A stretch of 64,000 bases of DNA. Origin: Streptomyces sp. NBRC 109706 (GTDB lineage Bacteria > Actinomycetota > Actinomycetes > Streptomycetales > Streptomycetaceae). Positions 9,229 to 16,575 of this stretch are shown one piece after another. Each line of letters begins with the position of its first letter. The first letter of the stretch is position 1. The notes beneath the pieces were generated by a model that searched no databases, was not told where the DNA came from, and saw only the letters and a program-made list of their open reading frames with translations. The position numbers and the translations under genes were made by a program. The stretch is taken from the NCBI RefSeq assembly GCF_000974485.1, contig NZ_BBOM01000009.1:1-64000 (forward strand). Reading direction: 5' to 3'.

Positions 9229-10866
9229 ATGCAGTTGTGGAAATCACTGACCAACGGTTCCTCGCACGGCGTGCTGCACGTGTGGGCGGGCGAGGACTTC
9301 GAGCACACACCGTGGCGTGCGGTGGTGGCCGACGCACACGGCCTGGCCGCCTCGCTGCGGGCCGCCGGGGTCCGTCCCGGCACCCGGGTCGCCACCATCC
9401 TGACGAACACGCCCGCCACGGTGCGCGGCCTGCTGGCCATCTGGCTGGCCGGCGGCGCCGTGGCCTCGTTGCCGCTGCCGACCCGGGGGCAGAGCGACGC
9501 GGAGTACGGGCAGCAAGTAGCGGTGCTCTGCGAGCGGTTGGACCCGACGCTGCTGCTGGCCGACGAGGCGATCAGCGCCCTGCTGCCGGACCGGCTCACC
9601 AGTGACCTCCCCGTGCTGCCCTGGACGTTGAGCGGACTTGCCGCGCCGGCCGGCCCGTTCGAGCCCAGCCCGCCGGGGCCGAACGATCTGGCGTTCGTCC
9701 AGTACTCGTCGGGCAGCACCTCGACCCCCAAGGGCTGCGCGCTGACCACCCGGGCCATCGAGGCCCAGATGGAGATCATCCTCAGCCTCACCGGGGGCCG
9801 TCCCGGCAACGACACGGTGACCTCCTGGCTGCCGCTCTCCCACGACATGGGGATGTTCGGCTGCCTGCTGTACGCCTGGGCCTACGACTTCCACTTCGTG
9901 CTCTCCACCCCGGAGCGGTTCGGGATGGCGCCCAGGACGTGGTTCCGCGACATGTCGGAGTACGAGTCGACGATGACCGCCGGCACCAGCACCGCCGTCT
10001 ATCTGGCGACCCGAGCCCAGGGGCGGGCCGAACTCCCGCGCGGGCTGGCCTCGTTGCGGGCCGCGGTGATCGGCGCCGAACGTCTCGACTGGGAGACGAT
10101 GCGGGCGGCCACCGAACGGTTCGGCGCCTACGGCATGGCGAGGACGGCGCTGCAGCCGGCCTACGGCATGGCGGAGGCCACCCTCGCGGTGAGCGGCAAG
10201 CCCTGGGACCAGGAGCTGCGGGGCACGGTGCTGGACGGGTCCGCCCTCGTCGACGGCGTTGTCGCCGAGGTGGCCGAGGACCATCCACGGGCGACCCGGC
10301 TGGTCTCCAACGGCCCGGCGCTGCCCGGCGTCACGCTGGACACGGGGGCGCCCGGCACGGTCGGCGAGATCGTCGTCCGCTCCCCCAGCCTCGCCGAGGG
10401 CTACCTGGGCGATCCGGAGCGCACGGCCGCCCGCTTCCCCGAGGGGCGGCTGCGCACCGGCGATCTCGGCTTCACACACGAGGGCGAGATCTATGTGGTG
10501 GGCCGGCTGGACGACATGCTCTCGGTCGGTGGACGCAAGGTCTACGCCTCCGAGATGGAATCGGCCATCGACAACCACCCCCAGATCCGCAAGGGTTGCG
10601 TCGCGCTGGTGGACGTCGGCACCTCGGGTCTGCCCAGCCTGGTGCTGATGATCGAACCCCAGGGCAGGCCGAAGGACTACCAGCCCATCGCCGACCACGC
10701 GGCGGCGGCGGCACTGGAGAAGTCCGGGGTGGCGCTCACGGAATGCCTGTTCCTGCCGCGTGGCGCGCTGCCCAGGACCCCGAGCGGAAAGATCCAACGG
10801 TTCCGCTGTCGCTCGCTGTTGACCGAGGGCCGGCTGGAGCCACTGGCCCGCGTCGTCTACGCCTGA
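9229..10866 (+). CDS. Fatty-acyl-AMP ligase (FAAL-type ANL enzyme)
   Basis: A 545-residue adenylate-forming enzyme. The core P-loop reads YSSGSTSTPKG (~162-172), followed by PLSHDMGMFG (~204) and YGMAEATLAVS (~315), all FAAL-like, then RTGDLGF (~410) and the C-terminal lysine motif TPSGKIQR (~522). FAALs activate free fatty acids as acyl-AMP and load them on an ACP, commonly to start or extend a PKS. Next to a desaturase and a PKS it may feed an unsaturated fatty acid into assembly (inference). GGGGAG lies about 9 nt before the ATG. Likely the last gene of the PKS operon, since a 408-nt gap follows. Confidence 0.88.
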   Translation: MQLWKSLTNGSSHGVLHVWAGEDFEHTPWRAVVADAHGLAASLRAAGVRPGTRVATILTNTPATVRGLLAIWLAGGAVASLPLPTRGQSDAEYGQQVAVLCERLDPTLLLADEAISALLPDRLTSDLPVLPWTLSGLAAPAGPFEPSPPGPNDLAFVQYSSGSTSTPKGCALTTRAIEAQMEIILSLTGGRPGNDTVTSWLPLSHDMGMFGCLLYAWAYDFHFVLSTPERFGMAPRTWFRDMSEYESTMTAGTSTAVYLATRAQGRAELPRGLASLRAAVIGAERLDWETMRAATERFGAYGMARTALQPAYGMAEATLAVSGKPWDQELRGTVLDGSALVDGVVAEVAEDHPRATRLVSNGPALPGVTLDTGAPGTVGEIVVRSPSLAEGYLGDPERTAARFPEGRLRTGDLGFTHEGEIYVVGRLDDMLSVGGRKVYASEMESAIDNHPQIRKGCVALVDVGTSGLPSLVLMIEPQGRPKDYQPIADHAAAAALEKSGVALTECLFLPRGALPRTPSGKIQRFRCRSLLTEGRLEPLARVVYA

Positions 10867-11274
10867 GGAACCCCGGGAAGGAGTCGCGGTTGCCCCCGTC
10901 CCGGAACGACGGAGACGGGATTTCCCCGGCTCGCACCGTAGGGTTTCTCTCTCGTCGCCGATCGCCCGCCCGGAAGGTTCCGTTGAGGCCCTACAGCAGT
11001 TCCCCAGACCGACAACGTCAGCCCGTCGGCCGATGCGGGTCCGCCCGCCGGCGATCGGCGCCCCGCGGATGAACGCGGGCGGTGGACGCCGGGTTGTCGA
11101 CCCGGGCCACATAGCCGGGGGCCCGCACCGCGTGTCGCCCGTTCGGCCCCCGTCCCGCACACGGGGCGCCGGACGTGCCCTCCCCTCGGGGGCGAACCAG
11201 CCGCCCCCGCCCTGCTTCGCAGAAGCCCGTTTCCTCCCCGGCGCCAAGGCCGGGATCTCCACGGAGGTAGCCAG
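10867..11274. other. Intergenic region between FAAL and KAS III genes
   Basis: 408 nt with no convincing gene on either strand; short open frames here have no family signature. It presumably holds the end of the PKS-side transcript and the promoter of the KAS III gene, whose ribosome-binding site (GGAGG) sits about 7 nt before the ATG. No clear -35/-10 pair or strong hairpin was found. Confidence 0.6.
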
Positions 11275-12276
11275 ATGAAGCCGCGGATCACACCCGCCGC
11301 CGGCGCGCCGCACGCGCGGGTGCTCGGCGTGGGCGGCTACCGCCCACGCCGTGTGGTGACCAACGAGGAGGTCTGCGAGCGGATCGACTCATCCGACGAG
11401 TGGATCCGCACCCGCACCGGCATCGTCACCCGGGGGTGGGCGGAGCCGGACGAGACCCTGGCCGAGATGGCTGTGGCCGCGTCCGGGAAGGCCCTGGCGG
11501 CGGCCGGCATCGCGGCGGACGCCGTGGGCAGCGTCATCGTGGCCACCTTCACCCATCTCTGGCAGACCCCGGCGGTGGCCACCGGCATCGCGCACCGGCT
11601 CGGCGCCGACCGGGCCGCCGCGTTCGACATCTCCGCCGGCTGCGCCGGGTTCGTCCACGCCCTGGCGCTGGCCTCGCACACCGTGCGGGCCGAGGGCGGG
11701 TATGTGCTGGTCGTCGGCACCGAGCGGATGACGGACCTGCTGGACCTCGAGGACCGTGCCACCGCCATCATCTTCGGCGACGGCGCGGGCGCGATGCTCG
11801 TCGGCCCGTCCGAGACCCCGGCCATCGGCCCGGTGGTCTGGGGCGCGGACGGCTCCCAGCCGGACGCGGTCACCCAGACCGTGCCCTGGGACGCGCTGCG
11901 CGAGGACCGCGAACTGCGCTGGCCCGCGCTCACCCAGAAGGGCCAACAGGTCTTCCGCTGGGCGGTGTACGAGGTCACCGACGTGGCCCGCAAGGCGGTG
12001 GCGGCGGCCGGCCTCACCATGGCGGACATCGACGTGTTCGTACCGCACCAGGCCAATGTGCGCATCATCGACGCGATGGTGCGCGGCCTGGGCCTGCCGG
12101 AGTCCACGGTGGTGGCCCGGGACGTGACCAGCTCGGGCAACACCTCGGGGGCGTCCATCCCGCTGGCCATGGACGCGTTGCTGGCCAGCAACGAGGTGGG
12201 CCCCGGCGATCTGGCGCTGCTGATCGGCTTCGGCGCCGGCCTCTCCTTCGCCGCGACCGTGGTCACCGTCCCCTGA
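11275..12276 (+). CDS. Ketoacyl-ACP synthase III (FabH-type)
   Basis: A 333-residue canonical KAS III. The triad is complete: Cys in DISAGCAGF (~123), His in VPHQANVRI (~258) and Asn in SSGNTSGASIP (~289). The C-terminal GFGAGLSFAATVV matches FabH. It condenses an acyl-CoA starter with malonyl-ACP. Standing alone between the PKS operon and the SARP-led RiPP operon, it could supply starters for the PKS/lipid pathway or serve a fatty acid used elsewhere in the cluster. Unlike the gene at 2586-3602, it keeps all catalytic residues. Confidence 0.93.
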   Translation: MKPRITPAAGAPHARVLGVGGYRPRRVVTNEEVCERIDSSDEWIRTRTGIVTRGWAEPDETLAEMAVAASGKALAAAGIAADAVGSVIVATFTHLWQTPAVATGIAHRLGADRAAAFDISAGCAGFVHALALASHTVRAEGGYVLVVGTERMTDLLDLEDRATAIIFGDGAGAMLVGPSETPAIGPVVWGADGSQPDAVTQTVPWDALREDRELRWPALTQKGQQVFRWAVYEVTDVARKAVAAAGLTMADIDVFVPHQANVRIIDAMVRGLGLPESTVVARDVTSSGNTSGASIPLAMDALLASNEVGPGDLALLIGFGAGLSFAATVVTVP

Positions 12277-12289
12277 CCGAACCGGATGT

Positions 12290-12326
12290 GGCCCCGTCAC
12301 GTGTCATCCCGACGCGCGGCGGGGCC
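12290..12326 (+). terminator. Possible terminator after KAS III gene
   Basis: A 7-bp inverted repeat GGCCCCG/CGGGGCC with a 23-nt loop starts 14 nt after the KAS III stop and is followed by TTCTCGTT. The loop is long, so the assignment is tentative. Confidence 0.35.
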
Positions 12327-12628
12327 TTCTCGTTGCCCCCTCAACTACTCGCCGCGTCCATGTCATTGCCCTTCGCCCGGATCTGACAGCAAGCTGCGCC
12401 GAGGCGCGGCAGGTTCCTGACGCCATCGCCCCTGCCCAGGCCCGGTCGACGCGAGTAGCGTCGGGGTGCCCCCACAAGGAGAACGTTCGCAGATCCAGGT
12501 GGCCCCCGCATGACGACACCGCTCGTGCCCCACTTCCCCGCTCTCCCCGAAATCCGCACCACCCGCACCACCCGCCCCCAGGAAGCCGCCGTTCCCCCCG
12601 CTCCCACCGGACGCGGGAGGTGAGGCCC
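12327..12628. other. Intergenic region upstream of SARP gene
   Basis: About 300 nt without a convincing gene. It must contain the promoter of the SARP-led RiPP operon. TGTCA (12361-12365) and TGACAG (12384-12389) lie 18 nt apart, with CGGCAGG at 12407-12413. This resembles the half-site array at the precursor promoters, but the spacing is 18 nt, not 16, and no matching -10 element follows. It is only a weak candidate for autoregulation. Confidence 0.4.
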
Positions 12629-14428
12629 GTGCGGTTCCAACTCCTCGGACCGCTCAGCATCACCGACGGCCAGGACACCGTCGTGCTCCAACCCTCCAAG
12701 CCCGCCAACCTGTTGGCCGCGCTGCTGCTCAACTCCAACTCGATCGTCTCCGTGGACTATCTGCAGCGGATGGTCTGGGGCGACGAGCAGCCGGCCACCG
12801 CGCGGGCCGCGCTCCAGACCTGTGTGCTGCGCCTGCGACGGCTGTTCGTCAAGCACGGCGTGGTGGACACGCCCATCGAGGCGGTCCCCGGCGGCTACCG
12901 GATCACGGCGGACGCCCGCTCCCTCGATCTGGTGGAGTTCCGCGAGCGGGTCCGCCAGGCGGAACACGCGGCGGAGGGCCCCGAGGTGGCGCTCGCCGCG
13001 ATGCGGGAGGCGCTGGGGCTGTGGCAGACCGGCGTGCTGGCGAACGTCCGCTCCGAGGTACTGCACCGCGACGAGGTGCCGCGCCTGGTGGAGGAACGGT
13101 TGCGCGCGGTGGAGCGGATGTGCGATCTGTGGCTGGCGCTGGGGCAGTGCGGGCAGGCCCTGGTGGAGCTGTGGACGGTGACCCGCGCCCACCCCGACCA
13201 CGGCAGGTTCCGGGAGCAGCTGATCGAGGCGCTGTACCGCACCGGCCGGCAGACCGAGGCGCTGGCCGAGTACCGGCGGTTCAAGGAGTATCTGCTGGAG
13301 GGTCTTGGCGTCGATCCGTCGCAGACGCTCCGCCAGTTGGAGCTGTCCATTCTGCGCGGCGAGGATCTGGGCCCGGTCGCCGAGCCGCCGGCACGCCTCG
13401 CCCTGCCGCCCGCCCCGGCCGAGTCCGGCGAGCCGGCGCCGGCGCTGCCCGCCGTGCCGTGGTTCAGCGGCCGGGAGGCCGAAGTCGCCTCGCTCACCCG
13501 GCGGTTGGCCGAGGCACCGGGCGGCTCGGGCGCGCCGGTCGCCGAACTGATCTGCGGCGCCCCTGGGATCGGCAAGACCGCCCTGGCCCGGCAGGTCGCC
13601 CATCTGACCCGGGACCGCTTCCCCGGCGGCCAGCTGCTGGTGCGGATGTCCGAACCTGACGGCGCGGCCCGCCCGTTGGCCGAGGTGCGCGCCGAACTGG
13701 CCGCCGTTGTCGAGGAGTCGGACCAGCAGGGCCGTGCCCTGCTGGTGCTGGACGATGTGGTGGACGCCGGTCAGGCCCGCGCGGTGCTGGCCGAGGTCGC
13801 CGGGCACACCGTGCTGATCACCAGCCGCCTGGGCCTCGCGGGACTGGTCGCCACCCACGGCGTACGGGTGCACCGGCTGGCCGCGCTGGCGCCTTGCGCG
13901 TCGGACGAGCTGCTGGTCTCCGTGCTGGGCGCGGAACGGGTGGCCGCCGAGCCCGAGGCGGCCAGGGAGTTGGCCACCGCCTGCGGCCACCATCCGATGG
14001 CCCTGGTGATCGCCGCCGCCCGCCTCCAGACCCGGCCGGCGCTGGCCCTGGCCGACTGCGTCAGCTGGCTCGCCGAGGACCCGCTGGCCCGGCTCACCCT
14101 GACCGGCGACCCACGGATGTCCGTGGCCCGGCTGCTGGACGGCGCCGTCGGCCGACTCGAACCCGAACTCGTCGACGTCTACGCGGCGTTGGGCGAGCTG
14201 GACGCCGCCGCCTTCGACGCGGCCGACTGCGCCCCGATGCTGGGCCGTTCGCCCGCCGAAAGCGACGACATGCTCGAACGGCTCGCCGACACCGGCCTGT
14301 TGGAGGACGGCCCGCCGGGCCCCTACCACATGCAACCCCTGCTGCGGCAGCACGCACGCCGCACCGCCCGCTGGGCCCATGGCCCGATCAGAACCAGACA
14401 GCCCGTCCAACCAAGACAGAAGGTGTGA
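12629..14428 (+). CDS. SARP-family transcriptional activator with NB-ARC-type NTPase domain
   Basis: A 599-residue pathway activator. Residues 1-95 form the OmpR-like winged-helix DNA-binding domain (starts MRFQLLGPLSI in the chosen frame), and 100-245 the bacterial activator domain (BTAD). From ~285 an AAA/NB-ARC-type module follows with P-loop GAPGIGKTA (~309) and LLVLDDV (~372). The GTG at 12629 is chosen because GGGAGG lies 8 nt upstream and it matches SARP N-termini; a GTG at 12620 is in frame but has no spaced RBS. SARPs bind direct heptamer repeats about 11 bp apart next to the -10 box, an arrangement found at all three precursor promoters. It lies 5 nt before the ThiF-like gene. Confidence 0.92.
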   Translation: MRFQLLGPLSITDGQDTVVLQPSKPANLLAALLLNSNSIVSVDYLQRMVWGDEQPATARAALQTCVLRLRRLFVKHGVVDTPIEAVPGGYRITADARSLDLVEFRERVRQAEHAAEGPEVALAAMREALGLWQTGVLANVRSEVLHRDEVPRLVEERLRAVERMCDLWLALGQCGQALVELWTVTRAHPDHGRFREQLIEALYRTGRQTEALAEYRRFKEYLLEGLGVDPSQTLRQLELSILRGEDLGPVAEPPARLALPPAPAESGEPAPALPAVPWFSGREAEVASLTRRLAEAPGGSGAPVAELICGAPGIGKTALARQVAHLTRDRFPGGQLLVRMSEPDGAARPLAEVRAELAAVVEESDQQGRALLVLDDVVDAGQARAVLAEVAGHTVLITSRLGLAGLVATHGVRVHRLAALAPCASDELLVSVLGAERVAAEPEAARELATACGHHPMALVIAAARLQTRPALALADCVSWLAEDPLARLTLTGDPRMSVARLLDGAVGRLEPELVDVYAALGELDAAAFDAADCAPMLGRSPAESDDMLERLADTGLLEDGPPGPYHMQPLLRQHARRTARWAHGPIRTRQPVQPRQKV

Positions 14429-14433
14429 GAGGA

Positions 14434-16575
14434 ATGGCAACAGCGTTCGACGGCCTCGCCGGGATCCGGCCACGGCTCCGCCGGGATGTGCTGTTCACCC
14501 AGACCCCGGGTGGCGTGCTCTTCCACAACGCCGACGGCGGGTTCCATCTGGCGGGCCGCACCGCCTACCGGTTCGCCTCGCTGATCGTCCCGCATCTGGA
14601 CGGCGACCGTCCGCTGGCCGAGATCTGCGCCGGCCTCGGCGACCAACAGCGGGCGATGGTCGCCGAGTTGGTCAACTCGCTGCTGGAGCGGGACTTCGCC
14701 CGCGATGTCCGGCCGACGGTCGAACCCGGCCCCGAGGAGCCGGTGGCGGAGCGGTTCGCCGCCCAGATCGCCTATGTGGACCACTACCGGGACGAGGCCG
14801 GGGCCAGGTTCGCCCGGTTCCGGAACACCCGGGTCGCGGTGCTGGGCTCGGGCGAGACCGCCGCCTGGTGTGTGCTGAGCCTGGTGCGCAACGGCTGCGC
14901 CGAGATCGCCGCCGAGGTCCCCACACCGCGCGCCGAGGAGGAGGCCGGCGAACTGGCCGACGCGGGCTGCCCGGTGACCCTCACCCGGCTTGCCCCGGAC
15001 GCCGAACCGGCCGGCTACGACGTACTGGTGGTCACCGGCGCCGACGCCGCCGCCCGCACCCACCGGCTGCTCGCCGCCGGCCTCGCCGATGACCAACTCC
15101 TCATCCCCGCCTGGACGTTCGGCGACCGCGTGGTGATCGGGCCACGCTCGGGCCCGGCCGCCACCAGCTGCCTCGGCTGTGCGCTGCTCCGCCTCGGCGA
15201 CACCACCGACCAGGCCGCCGCCGCCCGCATCTGGAGCGAGCTGGCCGGCGGCGCCCTGGCCGCGCCCACCGCGCCTGGCGGCGCGCTGACCGGCCCGATC
15301 GCGGCAATGGTCGGCAACCTGCTGGGCTACGAGATCTTCCGCACCACCACCGGCGCGCTGCCCGCCGAGACCGACGGCGCGGTGCTGATCCAGGACCTGG
15401 ACTCGCTCGATGTGATCGCCGAGCCGCTGCGCCCCCACCCGCGCTGCCCCCGCTGCGCGGACACCGCGGAACCGGGCCGACTGCCCGAGGAGTTGACAGT
15501 CGCCACGACGGTGACGGTGGAGTCCGCCCGGGACGCGGAGGAGCTGGTCGCCGGCCTCAACCGGCTCAGTGACGCGGTCGTCCGCCCACACGCCGGGGTG
15601 TTCACCCGCTACGACGACGAGACGCTGACCCAGACCCCGCTGAAGGTGACCCGGGTCGAGGTGCCGCTGGGCACGCACGGCACCCGGCGGATCGCCGCCT
15701 TCGATGTCCACCATCTGGCCGGCGCCCGCCAACGCGCGCTCCGCACGGCGGCCACCGTCTACGAGGAACACGCGGTGCCGGCCCCCGTCGCCACCGAACT
15801 CCCCTCCGACAGCGCCTTGTTGACTCCTGGTCAGCTGACTGCGGACGGTGGGCTCGGCACCGAAGCGGTGGACTCCTGGACGCTGGTCACCTCGCTGCTG
15901 ACCAAGGAACGGCTGGCCGTCCCCACCGCCGCGATCCGCCCGCTGGGCCCGCCCAACCGCGACCGGCTGGTACTGCCGGGCTCCTGGGGCAGCGGCGCCG
16001 GCGAGACCCCGGGCGAGGCCGCGGGGCACGCGCTGCTCTCGGCCCTGGCCCACGACGCGCTGCTGCGCGCGGTGCGCGGCACCGCGTCCGTCCGATCGCT
16101 GCCGCTCGACGACGAGGCCGCCGGACCCGAGCTGGTCTTCCTCGGCCGCTCGACGGGCACGCTGTCGCTGGCCGTCGAACTGCTGGACCTGACCGACGGC
16201 GGCCCCGCGCCCGTGGTGCTGGCCAGGGAGAACGGCGGCGCCGGCCACTGGTCCGTCAGCGCCGCGCTGACCCGCGACGAGGCCGCCGTCGCGGCGCTGC
16301 GCGATCTGCTCGGCCAGGCCCAACTGGCCGCCGAGACCGGCGAGGAGCCGGACACCGGCGACCCGTTGCTCGGCGATCTGGCCCCCGCCACGGTGGCCGT
16401 GGCCGGCCCGGCCGACGCGGCGACGCCCGTCGACTTCCCCACCGTGCTGGAGCGGCTGCGCGCGGCGGGCCGGGACGTGCTCCACCGCGACACCACCCCG
16501 GCCGACCTGCGCTCCGCCGGACTGCACACGGCTCGCGTGATCCTCACCAAGGCGGCCGCCGATGCCCCCAACTGA
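14434..16575 (+). CDS. TOMM leader-binding ThiF/E1-like protein fused to a degenerate YcaO domain
   Basis: A 713-residue partner protein of azoline-forming cyclodehydratases. Residues 1-95 look like a PqqD-type peptide-recognition domain (leader binding). A Rossmann E1-like region follows (VAVLGSGETAAW, ~135). Two CxxC pairs, SCLGC (~247) and RCPRC (~337), probably bind structural zinc. The C-terminal ~350 residues follow the YcaO outline without its acidic ATP-binding residues: GARQRALRTAATVYEEH and GEAAGHALLSALAHDALLRA take the place of EGLERY and the EVVERD helix, and the end (AAGRDVLHRDTTPADLRS) parallels the YcaO ends (RAGHDVIAVDQTSPEQRA). It probably binds the precursor leader and activates the YcaO enzymes. 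ATG after GAGAGG; overlaps YcaO 1 by 14 nt. Confidence 0.85.
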   Translation: MATAFDGLAGIRPRLRRDVLFTQTPGGVLFHNADGGFHLAGRTAYRFASLIVPHLDGDRPLAEICAGLGDQQRAMVAELVNSLLERDFARDVRPTVEPGPEEPVAERFAAQIAYVDHYRDEAGARFARFRNTRVAVLGSGETAAWCVLSLVRNGCAEIAAEVPTPRAEEEAGELADAGCPVTLTRLAPDAEPAGYDVLVVTGADAAARTHRLLAAGLADDQLLIPAWTFGDRVVIGPRSGPAATSCLGCALLRLGDTTDQAAAARIWSELAGGALAAPTAPGGALTGPIAAMVGNLLGYEIFRTTTGALPAETDGAVLIQDLDSLDVIAEPLRPHPRCPRCADTAEPGRLPEELTVATTVTVESARDAEELVAGLNRLSDAVVRPHAGVFTRYDDETLTQTPLKVTRVEVPLGTHGTRRIAAFDVHHLAGARQRALRTAATVYEEHAVPAPVATELPSDSALLTPGQLTADGGLGTEAVDSWTLVTSLLTKERLAVPTAAIRPLGPPNRDRLVLPGSWGSGAGETPGEAAGHALLSALAHDALLRAVRGTASVRSLPLDDEAAGPELVFLGRSTGTLSLAVELLDLTDGGPAPVVLARENGGAGHWSVSAALTRDEAAVAALRDLLGQAQLAAETGEEPDTGDPLLGDLAPATVAVAGPADAATPVDFPTVLERLRAAGRDVLHRDTTPADLRSAGLHTARVILTKAAADAPN

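Noticed and set aside
10867..11274. Short open frames in the gap between FAAL and KAS III
   Set aside because: No RBS, no motif, and Arg/Gly/Pro-rich composition as in shadow frames.
12361..12413. TGTCA/TGACAG pair upstream of the SARP gene as a fourth copy of the precursor operator
   Set aside because: Spacing is 18 instead of 16, no central half-site is evident and no -10 sits at the expected distance; kept only as a weak candidate.
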